From assembly GCA_046306335.1 (NCBI GenBank), contig JBKDXM010000108.1, positions 1 to 64,000 on the forward strand: a stretch of DNA of 64,000 nucleotides. Direction: 5' to 3'. The notes below the pieces were generated by a model that saw only the letters and a program-made list of their open reading frames with translations, had not been told where the DNA came from and ran no database searches. The DNA comes from UBA2386 sp046306335 (lineage in GTDB: Bacteria; Planctomycetota; UBA1135; UBA2386). Numbering within the stretch: position 1 is the stretch's first letter; every line of letters begins with the position of its first letter. Made by a program: the position numbers and the translations under genes. Shown here in pieces: positions 22,735 through 31,705 of the stretch.

Positions 22735-25698
22735 ATGTTCATGTCCGCACGCTTCGCTCGCTCGCTGGTCGCCGCGGTGGTCCTGTTGGTCGCCCCTGCG
22801 CCGCCGGTGCGCGCCCAGGACGCGCCGGGAGCGTCCGACGAGTTCGCGGTCCTGCTGGCAGCGGCGCAGGCGAAGTTCCGTCGCGGCGAGTGGTCGGCGG
22901 CCGAGGACGCGCTGACGGAGTTGTTCGACGCGCTGGTCGAGGCGGGCGAAGGCGCGCGACCGCCGGCGATCGTCGCCGCCGCCAACGTCGCCCAATGGCG
23001 GCTCGACCTCGCCCGCGGCCGTTTCGAGGCGGTGCGCGACGCCCTCGCCACCGCCGCGCCGGAATTGCGCGACGGCCGCGAAGCGACGCTGCTGCGCGCG
23101 ACCGCGCTGGCGCGCGTCGGCGACCGCGGCGCGGCGGGCACGCTGTTGCAGGCGCTCGCCAGCCGGTTGCCCGACGACCTCGAAGTGCGCCACGCGCTCG
23201 CCGAGACGCTGTGGGCCGAAGGCCAGCGCGGCGCGGCGCGTGGGCTGTGGCAGGCCAACGCCGAGGCCGAGGCGACGGACGCGCGCGGGCATGCCTTCCG
23301 CGGCTGGTCGCTCTACCGCCTCGGCGGTCGCCGCAACCTCGAGGCCGCCAGCCGCGCGCTGGTTGCGGCGCTCGACCTCGAACCCAAGCACCGCGAGGCG
23401 CGCATCGTCCTCGGGCTGTGCAAGTTCGCCGCCTACGGCGAGGCCTCCGGCTTTCCGAGCGGCGAGAAGGACCTGCGCGCGGTGCTGGCCGACCACGTCG
23501 ACGACGAGGAGGCGCTGCTCGCGCTCTACCGCGTCCGCAGCGCCAACATGACGCTCGATGCGGACAAGACCGAGGAGTGCCTGCGGCGCGTGCTGGAACG
23601 CAACGAACGCTGTGTGCCGGCCCTGGTCCTGCGCGCCGCCAACGTGCTCGACGACCGGCGGTACCGCGACGCCGCGCGCCTGCTGGACGAGGCGCTGGCG
23701 ATCGACGGCGGCGACCGCGCCGCGCTCTGCCATCGCGCCGCGGCGGCGTGGCTGTTGCACGACGAGGCGTCGTACCAGGGCTTTCGCCAGCGCGCGCTCG
23801 CCGGCGACGCCGGCTGGCACGAGTGCGACCGCGTGCTCGCCGAGCACCTGAGCGCGCTCTACCGCTTCGCCGACGCGCTGCCGTTCTTCGAGGCCGCCCG
23901 CAAGGCGGCGCCCGACGACGTGCCGACCTTGCAGGGCATGGCGCGGGCGCTGGTGTGCACCGGCCAGGGCGAGGCGGCCCGCGGGCTGCTCGAACGCAGC
24001 AAGTCCATCGCCGACGGCCTCGTGGACCCGTGGCGCAACAACGCCCTGGCGGTCCAGCGGCTGCTCGACGACGAGTACGTCACCGTCGCCAGCGGCCCGT
24101 TCGACGTGCAGTTGCACCGGCTCGACGGCGACGTCCTGCAGACCTACCTGCTGCCGATCCAACTCGAGGCGGCCGAGTCCCTCGGCGCCAAGTACGGCTG
24201 GCGGCCCGAAGGGCGCACCCGTGTCGAGGTGCTGCGGACGTGGGACGACTTCTCGGTGCGCACGATCGGGTTCCGCGGGTTCACCGCGCTCGGCGTGTGC
24301 TTCGGCCGGTTGATCACGCTGGTGTCGCCGGTCGACGCCGACGTGCGGCGCAACGACTTCATGTGGGAGGCGACGGCGTGGCACGAGTACGCGCACGTGC
24401 TGACGCTCGGTCTGAGCGCCAACCGCGTGCCGCGCTGGTTGACCGAGGGATTCTCGGTCCACGAGGAACGCGCGCGCGATCCATCGTGGGAGCGCGGCAT
24501 GGACCGCGAGCTCTTCGACGCGTTCCACAACGGCGACATCCCGCCGGTGCACCTGCTCAATCGCCTGTTCCGCGGCCCGCGCATCCTGTTCGGCTACTAC
24601 CAGGGCGGCTTGATCGTCGACTGGATCGTGCAGCACCACGGCTTCGCCAAGGCCCTCGACCTGCTGCGCGCGTACGGCGAGGACCTCGACACCGAGGCGG
24701 CGTTCCGCAAGGCGCTCGGCATGCCGAGCGGACGCTTCGACGCCGAGTTCCTGCGCTGGATCGAGCAGGAGAAGCTGCGCGGCATGCGCCTCGTCAAGCG
24801 GTCCGACAGCGCGGCGATGGCGCGCCTCGCGGCGAAGGCGGCGCGCGAGCCGCGCGATGCGCAGGTGCGCGTCGACCTGGCGTGGGGGTGCCTGCAGCGC
24901 GCCAATCCGGTCGACGCCGGCCGCTGGCTCGCCGAGGCGCTGCGCATCGCGCCGGACGACGCGACGGCGGAGCTCGCGCGCGCCGAACTGCTGCGCCGCC
25001 GCGAGGACGTCGACGGCGCGCTGGCGAGCTGGCGCAAGGGCTTCGCCGGCGGCGCCGACGACTTCGATTCGCGCATCGCGTGCGGCCGCGCGCTGCTCGC
25101 CACCGGCGACGCCGACGGCGCCATCGCGCAATGGCAGGCCGCAAAGGCGTGCTGGCCGGCGTGCACGGAGGTCGATTCGGCGCCCGAGCTGCTGCTCGCG
25201 CGCTTGCACCGCCAGCGCGGCGACGACGCCGCGGCGCTGGCCGAGACCAAGGCCTACTGCCGGCGCTCGGCGCGCGCCTTCGCGCCGCGCTACGAGCTGG
25301 CCACGGCGGCGCGCGCCGCCGGCGAGTTCGCCGAGGCCGTGCGCTGGTACACGGAGTGCAACCGCATCGATCCGTTCCACCGCGAACTGCACGTCCGCCT
25401 CGGCGAGGCGTTCACCGCGCAAGGTCGGCTGGCCGAGGCGGCGCGCGAGTTCGAGGTCGCCGCGGCGGTGCAGCAGGAGTTCGATCGTCGCTTCGTGCTC
25501 GGTTCGGCCGAGCGGCCGGACGAGGGCTCGGACCGCGCCGAACGCGCCGACTTGTGGTTGCGGGCGGCGCGCCTGCGCCATGGCTTGGGGGACGTCGAGC
25601 GCGCCATCGCCTTGCTGGAGCGGATCGGTCGCGACGGCGCCGACACCCCGTCGGCGCAGCCCGCCCGCGACCTGCTGCTGGAGTGGCGTCGCAAGTGA
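22735..25698 (+). CDS. Secreted TPR protein with peptidase MA-like metalloprotease domain
   Basis: 987 aa. Signal peptide (RSLVAAVVLLVAPAPPVRAQ); ATG 22741 is an equally good start. About 430 residues of TPR repeats (for example RLLDEALAIDGGDRAALCHRAAAAW, RFADALPFFEAARKAAPDD) are followed by a gluzincin-type metalloprotease domain: WHEYAHVLTLG with His550-Glu551-His554, then RWLTEGFSVHEE carrying the third-ligand Glu. More TPRs make up the C-terminal 250 residues (AVRWYTECNRIDPFHRELHVRLGEAF). The TPR-protease-TPR sandwich suggests that the repeats present substrates or partners. Substrate unknown. Followed by the replication cluster after 52 nt. Confidence 0.8.
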   Translation: MFMSARFARSLVAAVVLLVAPAPPVRAQDAPGASDEFAVLLAAAQAKFRRGEWSAAEDALTELFDALVEAGEGARPPAIVAAANVAQWRLDLARGRFEAVRDALATAAPELRDGREATLLRATALARVGDRGAAGTLLQALASRLPDDLEVRHALAETLWAEGQRGAARGLWQANAEAEATDARGHAFRGWSLYRLGGRRNLEAASRALVAALDLEPKHREARIVLGLCKFAAYGEASGFPSGEKDLRAVLADHVDDEEALLALYRVRSANMTLDADKTEECLRRVLERNERCVPALVLRAANVLDDRRYRDAARLLDEALAIDGGDRAALCHRAAAAWLLHDEASYQGFRQRALAGDAGWHECDRVLAEHLSALYRFADALPFFEAARKAAPDDVPTLQGMARALVCTGQGEAARGLLERSKSIADGLVDPWRNNALAVQRLLDDEYVTVASGPFDVQLHRLDGDVLQTYLLPIQLEAAESLGAKYGWRPEGRTRVEVLRTWDDFSVRTIGFRGFTALGVCFGRLITLVSPVDADVRRNDFMWEATAWHEYAHVLTLGLSANRVPRWLTEGFSVHEERARDPSWERGMDRELFDAFHNGDIPPVHLLNRLFRGPRILFGYYQGGLIVDWIVQHHGFAKALDLLRAYGEDLDTEAAFRKALGMPSGRFDAEFLRWIEQEKLRGMRLVKRSDSAAMARLAAKAAREPRDAQVRVDLAWGCLQRANPVDAGRWLAEALRIAPDDATAELARAELLRRREDVDGALASWRKGFAGGADDFDSRIACGRALLATGDADGAIAQWQAAKACWPACTEVDSAPELLLARLHRQRGDDAAALAETKAYCRRSARAFAPRYELATAARAAGEFAEAVRWYTECNRIDPFHRELHVRLGEAFTAQGRLAEAAREFEVAAAVQQEFDRRFVLGSAERPDEGSDRAERADLWLRAARLRHGLGDVERAIALLERIGRDGADTPSAQPARDLLLEWRRK

Positions 25699-25706
25699 GT
25701 TCGGAC

Positions 25707-25712
25707 TAGCGT
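25707..25712 (+). promoter_or_regulatory. Candidate -10 box TAGCGT for dnaA
   Basis: TAGCGT 38 nt before the dnaA start codon and 8 nt after the preceding stop. Same TANNNT form as elsewhere; weak on its own. Confidence 0.3.
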
Positions 25713-25750
25713 TGGCCCTCCCGTCCGCGGTGGACGGTCGCCATCGCCCC

Positions 25751-26977
25751 ATGCTGCCCGTGCTGCAAGAGAGTTGGTCGCGCCTGCAGGCCGCCCTGCG
25801 CGAACGCGCCGGCGCGGCGGCGTACGACGCGTGGCTGGCGGCGCTGCGGCCGGTGCTGCTGGAACGCGGCACCGTCTACCTGGAGGCCGACAACCGGCTC
25901 GCCGCCGATCGCGTGCGCTCGCTGTTCGTGCCGCTGCTGCAGGACCTGCTGTCGCAGGACATCGGCACGCGCCTGGCCGTCGAGGTGCAGGTGCGCGAGG
26001 CCAAGGCCTTCGACGCGCTGGAGGTGTCGCCGCAGCAGCCGGTCGTCGACGACAGCAACCGCACGGCGTGGCTGGTGCTGAAGAACCTCGGCGGCGGCCG
26101 ACCGCTGCCGGCCAACCTGTTCTGCTTCCATGGTCCTGCCGGCGTCGGCAAGACGTTCCTGCTGCGCTGGTGGCGCGAGCAGGCCGAGGGGCCGTGGCGT
26201 TCGGGCGGCGGCGGCGGCGCGCGCGTGCTGTGGTTCGACCTGCCGGGACTGCTGCTGGCCTTCCAGTCGGCGCATCACGAGGATCGCGTCGCCGGACTGC
26301 ACGACGAGCTCTGCCAGGACCGGCCGCTCGTGCTCGACGAGTTCCACCGCATCGCCGGCAAACCGCAATTGCAGAAGTTCGTGCTCGCGGTGCTGCGGGC
26401 GCGCGAGGCGATGGCCCAGCCGACGTTGCTGGCGACGCGCTGGCACCCGAACGAGATCCGCGACATCGACGCGACGCTGGCGTCGTCGTGCCTCGCCGGC
26501 TTCGTCGCCGCCATCGAACGACCCGGTCCGCTGGCCCGGCTGCGCTACCTGCGCGCCCTCGAAGGCGCGCCGTCGCGCAACGGCCGGGCCGCGCAGGTCG
26601 AGTCGCTGGCGCAGCAGACGCAGGGCGGGTACCCCGAGCTGCGGGTGGCGTGGGCCCGGCAGCGCGGCGCGCACCTGCCGCCGAAGTACCTCGAACTGAT
26701 CGACCCCGGCCGCGTCTTCGCGCGCCTGCGCGATCGCGTGGCCGAGCGCTTCGGCGTGGCGGCGTCGGAGCTGCCGGGCAAACGCCAGGGCCGCGCCGTC
26801 AGCCGGGCGCGCAAGGCGCTGGCGTGGTTGTGCCTGCAGCACGGCCTCTCCGGCAGCGAGGTCGGCCGCTTCCTGGGCGGGCGCACGCGCGCCGCCGTCA
26901 GCTACATGGCGCTCTCGCTGCAGCAGGAGCTGGCGTCCTCGCCGGAGCTGCGCCAGCAGCTCGAAGGCCTGCAGTGA
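25751..26977 (+). CDS. dnaA: DnaA-family replication initiator, divergent
   Basis: 408 aa. Domain I at 1-80 (WSRLQAALRERAGAAAYDAWL, VYLEADNRLAADRVRSLF), a very short linker, AAA+ core with Walker A GPAGVGKT (128-135) and Walker B LVLDEFHR (Asp196, Glu197), and a domain IV helix-turn-helix at the end (SRARKALAWLCLQHGLSGSEVGRFLGG). Departures from classical DnaA: the box VII Arg finger motif LxSRFxxG reads LASSCLAG (Ser246), Walker B has DE instead of DD, and the DNA-contact signature DHTTV reads TRAAV. So DNA recognition and inter-subunit ATP sensing should differ from the standard initiator. It may be this lineage's initiator or a paralogue. First gene of a dnaA-tmk-holB unit. Confidence 0.75.
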   Translation: MLPVLQESWSRLQAALRERAGAAAYDAWLAALRPVLLERGTVYLEADNRLAADRVRSLFVPLLQDLLSQDIGTRLAVEVQVREAKAFDALEVSPQQPVVDDSNRTAWLVLKNLGGGRPLPANLFCFHGPAGVGKTFLLRWWREQAEGPWRSGGGGGARVLWFDLPGLLLAFQSAHHEDRVAGLHDELCQDRPLVLDEFHRIAGKPQLQKFVLAVLRAREAMAQPTLLATRWHPNEIRDIDATLASSCLAGFVAAIERPGPLARLRYLRALEGAPSRNGRAAQVESLAQQTQGGYPELRVAWARQRGAHLPPKYLELIDPGRVFARLRDRVAERFGVAASELPGKRQGRAVSRARKALAWLCLQHGLSGSEVGRFLGGRTRAAVSYMALSLQQELASSPELRQQLEGLQ

Positions 26978-27591
26978 GCGTCTACGTGCAGATCGATGGC
27001 GCCGACGGCTGCGGCAAGTCGTCGCAGGCGGCAGCGCTGGTCGGCTGGCTGCGCGCGCAGGCGCGCGCGGTGCTGCACGTGCGCGAGCCGGGTTCGACGC
27101 CGGTGGGCGAGGCGCTGCGGCGGCTGCTGCTGTCGCCGGCGACCGGCAACCTGCAGCCGGTGACCGAGGCGCTGCTGTTCTCGGCGGCGCGCGCCGAACT
27201 GGTCGCGCAGCAGATCGCGCCGGCCCTGGCGCGCGGGGAGTGCGTCGTGGCCGAGCGCGGGTACCTGTCGACGGTGGTGTACCAGGCGCTCGCCGCGACC
27301 CCGGCGCTGGCCGCCGACTGGGTCTTCGACCTCACGCGGCGCGTGCACGGCTCCTGCCTGCCCGATGCCGTGCTGGTGCTCGACGTGGCGGCCGACGTCG
27401 CCGCGGCGCGCCGTTCGGATCGCGCCGCCGACCGCATCGAAGCGCGACCGTTCCCGTACCACGAGCGCGTCCGCGCCGGGTTCCAACGCGCCGTGGCGCT
27501 CGAGCCGCGCGCGCGGCTCGTCGACGCGGGACGTCCGTTCGACGCCGTCCAGGCCGATCTGCGCGCCATCGTGGCGCGCTTGCTGCCATGA
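26974..27591 (+). CDS. tmk: Thymidylate kinase
   Basis: 205 aa. P-loop GADGCGKSS (residues 9-17), the ERGYLSTVVYQ segment corresponding to the DRY/S-x-x-AYQ TMP-binding motif near 93, and the C-terminal Arg-rich lid SDRAADRIEARPF. Phosphorylates dTMP to dTDP for DNA synthesis. The start is GTG 26974, overlapping the dnaA stop as GTGA; no ATG is available nearby and this start gives the standard N-terminus (VYVQIDGADG). The position next to holB is a common arrangement in bacteria. Confidence 0.9.
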   Translation: MSVYVQIDGADGCGKSSQAAALVGWLRAQARAVLHVREPGSTPVGEALRRLLLSPATGNLQPVTEALLFSAARAELVAQQIAPALARGECVVAERGYLSTVVYQALAATPALAADWVFDLTRRVHGSCLPDAVLVLDVAADVAAARRSDRAADRIEARPFPYHERVRAGFQRAVALEPRARLVDAGRPFDAVQADLRAIVARLLP

Positions 27592-27665
27592 CGGCGGGCA
27601 AGTGGGTGCGCTAAGCCCGCAACGCGGCGGCGCGCGCGCCCGCCGCCGGCGGCGACGTCGACGGC

Positions 27666-28661
27666 GTGCTGCGGTTGCGCGCGCCGCTCGGGCAGGGCGC
27701 TGCGCTGGCGCGCTGGTCGACGCTCGCGCGCCGCGGCGCCCTGCCGCACGCGTTCGTCGTCTCGGGTGCGCGCGGCGGCGGCAAGTCGGTGGTGATCGAG
27801 TGGCTGACCGCGGCGCTGCTGTGCCCGTCCGATCTCGACGCCGACGCGCCGTGCGGCGTGTGCCGGACCTGCACGCGCATCGCCAACGGCCTGCATCCCG
27901 ACGTCCACCTCGTCGACCGCGCGCGCGACGAGGCCGACAAGGAAGAGTGGAAGAAGAGCTTCTACGTCATCAAGGTGGATCAGGTGCGCGCGGCGCAGCA
28001 GACGCTGGCGCGCCACGCCGTCGAAGGCCGCGCGCGCGTGCTGGTGATCGCCGACGCCGATCGGCTCGACGAGTCGGCGCAGAACGCGCTGCTGAAGACG
28101 CTGGAGGAACCCGGCGAGCGCACCTTCCTGCTGCTCGAAGCGACGCGGCCGGAGAACCTGTTGCCGACGATCCACTCGCGGGCCCAGCGGTTGGGCGTGC
28201 TGCCGCTCGCCGACGAGGTCCTCCGCCGCGAACTTTCCGCACGGCTTCCCGAGCGTTCTCCACACCACGAAGTCGCCGTGCAACTCGCCGCCGGCAGCCT
28301 CGGCGCGGCGCTCGACGCCTGCACCGAACAGGTGGTACAGCTACACCATCTCGTGCGTGCGGCGCTCGCCGAGCCCGAGCGCTTGCGGCCCGTCGATCTC
28401 GCCCGCAAGGCACTCGCCGGCGTGCGCGGCCGCCATCTCGAAGTCGAAGCGGCGCAGCGGGTTCTGTGGCTGCTGCGGCGCCTGCTGCAGGCCGAGGTGC
28501 GCGCCCTTGCGGACGCCGCGGACCCTGCCTACCCTGCGGCCCGCACGCAACCATGGACGTCGTGGCTCGAACGAACGCTGGCGGCGGAACGGGATCTCGA
28601 TCTCCTGATCCCCGCCGACCAGGCCCTGATCGCCTGCTTCGCTTCGTTCTCCACAACGTGA
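27666..28661 (+). CDS. holB: DNA polymerase III delta-prime subunit
   Basis: 331 aa clamp-loader AAA+ protein. Walker A-like GARGGGKS (34-41) is intact; the four-Cys zinc module CPSDLDADAPCGVCRTC (Cys53, 63, 66, 69) and the DADRLDESAQNALLKTLEEP segment near 150 are diagnostic of DnaX/HolB proteins. The Ser-Arg-Cys motif reads SRA here. GTG 27666 is the only plausible start after an in-frame TAA at 27612. Separated from tmk by 74 nt. The C-terminus (from about 240) is divergent, as usual for delta-prime. A partial DnaX role is less likely given the length. Confidence 0.85.
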   Translation: MLRLRAPLGQGAALARWSTLARRGALPHAFVVSGARGGGKSVVIEWLTAALLCPSDLDADAPCGVCRTCTRIANGLHPDVHLVDRARDEADKEEWKKSFYVIKVDQVRAAQQTLARHAVEGRARVLVIADADRLDESAQNALLKTLEEPGERTFLLLEATRPENLLPTIHSRAQRLGVLPLADEVLRRELSARLPERSPHHEVAVQLAAGSLGAALDACTEQVVQLHHLVRAALAEPERLRPVDLARKALAGVRGRHLEVEAAQRVLWLLRRLLQAEVRALADAADPAYPAARTQPWTSWLERTLAAERDLDLLIPADQALIACFASFSTT

Positions 28662-28811
28662 CGACGCCGGCGCTGGGGAGCGCCCGGCGGCCGCATGGCG
28701 GCGTGCACGGGGCGCGACGGAGCGGTCACTCCGCGCGGCTCAAGGGCGGTTCCGGTTGCGTCGATAGCTGCGGCATTGCCGCTGCGCATCGTCCTCTAGG
28801 GACCCGTTGCC

Positions 28812-29228
28812 ATGGCCGCCGCTGAACAAGACCTCCTCGAAGACAAGATCCAGGGTCTGCGCCGCCGCGATCGGCGCTACTCGCGGAACGCGTACTACTT
28901 CGTGCTCGACGCGCTCGACTGGACGATCGCCGAGCTCGGTCGCGACGAGAAGGCCGGCGAGGAACGGCACGTCGGCGGCCGCGAACTGCTGCTCGGCATC
29001 AAGGAGTACGCGTCGCTGCAGTTCGGACCGATGGCCCCGCTGGTGTTCGAACGCTGGGGCGTGCGGCGGTCGTCGGACTTCGGCGAAGTGGTGTTCAACC
29101 TCGTCGACGCCGAACTGCTGAGCCGCCGTCCGACCGACTCGCGCCTGGACTTCGTCGACGCCAGCGACTTCCGCGAGACCTTCGCGCAGAAGCACCGCGA
29201 ATCGCTCGATCGCATCGCCCAGCGCTGA
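28812..29228 (+). CDS. Minf_1886 family protein (Verruco/Plancto-restricted)
   Basis: 138 aa. Matches the Minf_1886 family from end to end: YSRNAYYFVLDALDWT near 25, RHVGGRELLLGIKEYA near 53, QFGPMAPLVFERWGVRRSSDFGEVVFNLV near 75-100 and a C-terminal DF...F segment. The family is known only from Planctomycetes, Verrucomicrobia and relatives and has no assigned function; it is good evidence for the phylum. ATG 28812 is preceded by CTAGGGACCCGTTGCC, with a TAGGGA hexamer that might act as a promoter. It is soluble and without signal peptide. Confidence 0.88.
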   Translation: MAAAEQDLLEDKIQGLRRRDRRYSRNAYYFVLDALDWTIAELGRDEKAGEERHVGGRELLLGIKEYASLQFGPMAPLVFERWGVRRSSDFGEVVFNLVDAELLSRRPTDSRLDFVDASDFRETFAQKHRESLDRIAQR

Positions 29229-29266
29229 CCGTCCCGGTCGTGCGCGGACCGCGTCGCGCGCCTTGG

Positions 29267-29272
29267 TAGCAT
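29267..29272 (+). promoter_or_regulatory. Candidate -10 box TAGCAT, leaderless arrangement
   Basis: TAGCAT with the spacer GCGGCG, exactly 6 nt before the ATG at 29279. Identical hexamer and spacing to the DPP-IV gene at 3927. There is no Shine-Dalgarno sequence between box and start codon. Confidence 0.45.
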
Positions 29273-29278
29273 GCGGCG

Positions 29279-31687
29279 ATGCGCGCCCCGTCGCGATCGT
29301 CCTCGTCCGTCGCCCTCGTCCTCGCCTTGGCCGCCGCGGTCGCCGGCCAAGCGCCGCCCGCCGGCGGTTGGCTGCGGCCGCCGGAGCCCGTCGCGCGGCT
29401 CGTCGAGTCGCCGCCGCCGCCCGACGCTTCGCTGTCGCCGCAGCGCACGTGGCTGACGTTGCGCACGCGCGAGGCGTTGCCGGGCCTCGACGTGATCGCG
29501 CGGCCGCACCTCAAGCTCGCCGGCCAGCGCGTCGACCCTGCCGCGCACGGCCCGGAGCTCGCCGTGCGCACGCTGGCGCTCGCGCTGGTCGCGGTCGCGG
29601 ACGGCAAGGAGACGCCCGTGGCGATCCCGCCGGGCCACTGGACCGGCCCGATCTGGAGCGCCGACGACCGCGCCTTCGCGCTCGTGCGCGCTGGCGACGG
29701 CGGCGGCGAACTGTGGCTCGCCGATCCGGCGACGGCGCCGCCCCGGCGCATCGCCGGGGTGCGCGTGAACGCGGTGCTCGCCGGCGGCGTGCAGTGGCTG
29801 CCCGACCAGCGCCGCCTGCTCGTGCACGCCGTCGCGGCGGGCGCTGCGCCCGAGCGGCCGCTCGTGCCGTCGGGCCCGCAGGTCCAGGCCGCGCAGCCCG
29901 GCGAGAAGGCGCCGGTGCGCACCTACCAGGACCTGCTGCAGGGCGCGCACGACGAGGCGCTGTTCGAGCACTACGGCCAGAGCCAGTTGCTCGTCGTCGA
30001 TCCGGCCGCCGGCAGCCGCACGGCGCTCGGGCCGGTCGCCCTGTGGGAGCGCGTCGAGCCGTCGCCCGACGGCGCCCTGTTGCTGGCGACGCGCATCGAG
30101 CGGCCGTTCAGCTACCTGCACCCGCGCAGCGCGTTCCCGCGCGCCGTCGAGGTGCTCGACCGCGACGGCCGCGTCGTGCGCACGGTGGCGAAGACGCCGC
30201 TGCAGGACACGGTGCCGATCGGGGGCGTGCCGACCGGCCCGCGCAGCGTCGGCTGGGCGGCCTCGCTGCCGCACGCGCTGGTGTGGATCGAAGCGCTGGA
30301 CGGCGGCGATCCGAAGGCGACGGTCGCGGCGCGGGACGCCGTCTTCCGGCTCGACGAGCCCGACGGCGAGCCGCAGGCATGGTTCCGCACCGAGCACCGC
30401 GCCGCCGGGCTGCAGTTCGGCAGCGACGGCGCGCTGGCGCTGGCGACCGAGTTCGACCGTCGCACGCGGCGGTCGCGGCTGTGGCGCTTCGACGCGCGCG
30501 ATCCGGCGCGCCCAGGCGTGCTGCTGAACGAGCGGTCGACGCAGGACGCGTACGGCGACCCCGGCAGCCCCGTGCTGGAGCGGCGACCCGACGGCCGCGC
30601 GCTCGTGCGCATGATCGGCGAAGCGGTGTTCCTCGCCGGCGAAGGCGCCTCGCCGCAGGGCAGCCGGCCGTTCGTCGACCGCTGGGACCTCGCCAGCGGC
30701 CGCAAGGACCGCCTCTTCCACGCCGAGCCGGGCCGCCACGAACAGTTCGTCGGCTTCCTCGACGACCGCGGGCTGCGCCTGCTCGTCCGGAGCGAGTCGC
30801 GCGCGGAGCCGCCGGCGCTCGTCGTCGTCGACCTCGCCAACGCGCGCCGCTCGACGCTCCGCGCCTTCGTCGACCCCGCCGGCGAGGCGCTGCGCGGCGT
30901 GCAGAAGCGCATCCTCACGTACGCGCGCGAGGACGGCGTGCAGATGTCCGGCACGCTGTACCTGCCGCCCGGCCTGGATGGCCAGCGGCGGCCGCCGTGC
31001 CTGATCTGGGCCTACCCGGTGGAGTTCACGCAGGCGAGCGACGCCGGGCAGGTGCGCGCCGCGCCGGACCGCTGGCTGCGGCCGGGCGGCAGTTCCCACC
31101 TCGCCCTGCTGCTGGCCGGCTATGCCGTGCTCGACGATGCCTCGATGCCGATCGTCGGGCCGCAACGGTCGGCCAACGACACGTTCGTCGAGCAGTTGCA
31201 GCAGAACGCGCGCGCCGCCGTCGACGCGCTGGCCAAGGACGGCGCCGTCGACACCACGCGCCTGGCCGTCGCCGGCCACAGCTACGGCGCGTTCATGACG
31301 GCGAACCTGCTGGCGCACACCGACCTGTTCCGCTGCGGCATCGCGCGCTCCGGCGCCTACAACCGCACGCTGACGCCCTTCGGCTTCCAGAACGAGGACC
31401 GCACGTACTGGGAGGCGCCCGAGGTCTACGACACGATGTCGCCGTTCCGGCAGGCGCACCGCATCCGCGAGCCGATCCTGCTGCTGCACGGCGCCGACGA
31501 CGACAACCCCGGCACGTTCCCGCTGCAGAGCCAGCGCATGTTCGCCGCGCTCAAGGGCAACGGCGGCCACGCGCGGCTGTGCATGCTGCCGCACGAGAGC
31601 CACGGCTACGCCGCGCGCGAGAACGTGCTGCACTGCCTCGCCGAGATGTGCGCGTGGCTCGACGCGCACTGCCGGCCGGGCGGGTAG
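29279..31687 (+). CDS. S9-family peptidase, glutamyl endopeptidase (CGEP)-like
   Basis: 802 aa secreted serine peptidase. Signal peptide 1-23 (AAAVAGQ), N-terminal propeller region, C-terminal hydrolase with nucleophile Ser668 in AGHSYGAFMTANLLAHTDLF, followed by RSGAYNRTLTPFGFQNEDRTYWEA, HGADDDNPGTFPLQS with the catalytic Asp and PHESHGYAARENVLHCLAE with the catalytic His. This string of motifs is that of the chloroplast glutamyl endopeptidase group of S9D enzymes, which cleave after Glu; DPP-IV and acylaminoacyl peptidases differ here. It probably degrades peptides outside the cytoplasm. Confidence 0.88.
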   Translation: MRAPSRSSSSVALVLALAAAVAGQAPPAGGWLRPPEPVARLVESPPPPDASLSPQRTWLTLRTREALPGLDVIARPHLKLAGQRVDPAAHGPELAVRTLALALVAVADGKETPVAIPPGHWTGPIWSADDRAFALVRAGDGGGELWLADPATAPPRRIAGVRVNAVLAGGVQWLPDQRRLLVHAVAAGAAPERPLVPSGPQVQAAQPGEKAPVRTYQDLLQGAHDEALFEHYGQSQLLVVDPAAGSRTALGPVALWERVEPSPDGALLLATRIERPFSYLHPRSAFPRAVEVLDRDGRVVRTVAKTPLQDTVPIGGVPTGPRSVGWAASLPHALVWIEALDGGDPKATVAARDAVFRLDEPDGEPQAWFRTEHRAAGLQFGSDGALALATEFDRRTRRSRLWRFDARDPARPGVLLNERSTQDAYGDPGSPVLERRPDGRALVRMIGEAVFLAGEGASPQGSRPFVDRWDLASGRKDRLFHAEPGRHEQFVGFLDDRGLRLLVRSESRAEPPALVVVDLANARRSTLRAFVDPAGEALRGVQKRILTYAREDGVQMSGTLYLPPGLDGQRRPPCLIWAYPVEFTQASDAGQVRAAPDRWLRPGGSSHLALLLAGYAVLDDASMPIVGPQRSANDTFVEQLQQNARAAVDALAKDGAVDTTRLAVAGHSYGAFMTANLLAHTDLFRCGIARSGAYNRTLTPFGFQNEDRTYWEAPEVYDTMSPFRQAHRIREPILLLHGADDDNPGTFPLQSQRMFAALKGNGGHARLCMLPHESHGYAARENVLHCLAEMCAWLDAHCRPGG

Positions 31688-31705
31688 CGCCGGCCGGCGG
31701 CGCGG

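Noticed and set aside
22660..25872. Long open frame antisense to the TPR metallopeptidase (1070 codons)
   Set aside because: Composition shadow of the sense gene, no domain-like motifs.
27588..27614. Short frame ATG...TAA after tmk as part of holB
   Set aside because: An in-frame TAA separates it from holB; eight codons with no features.
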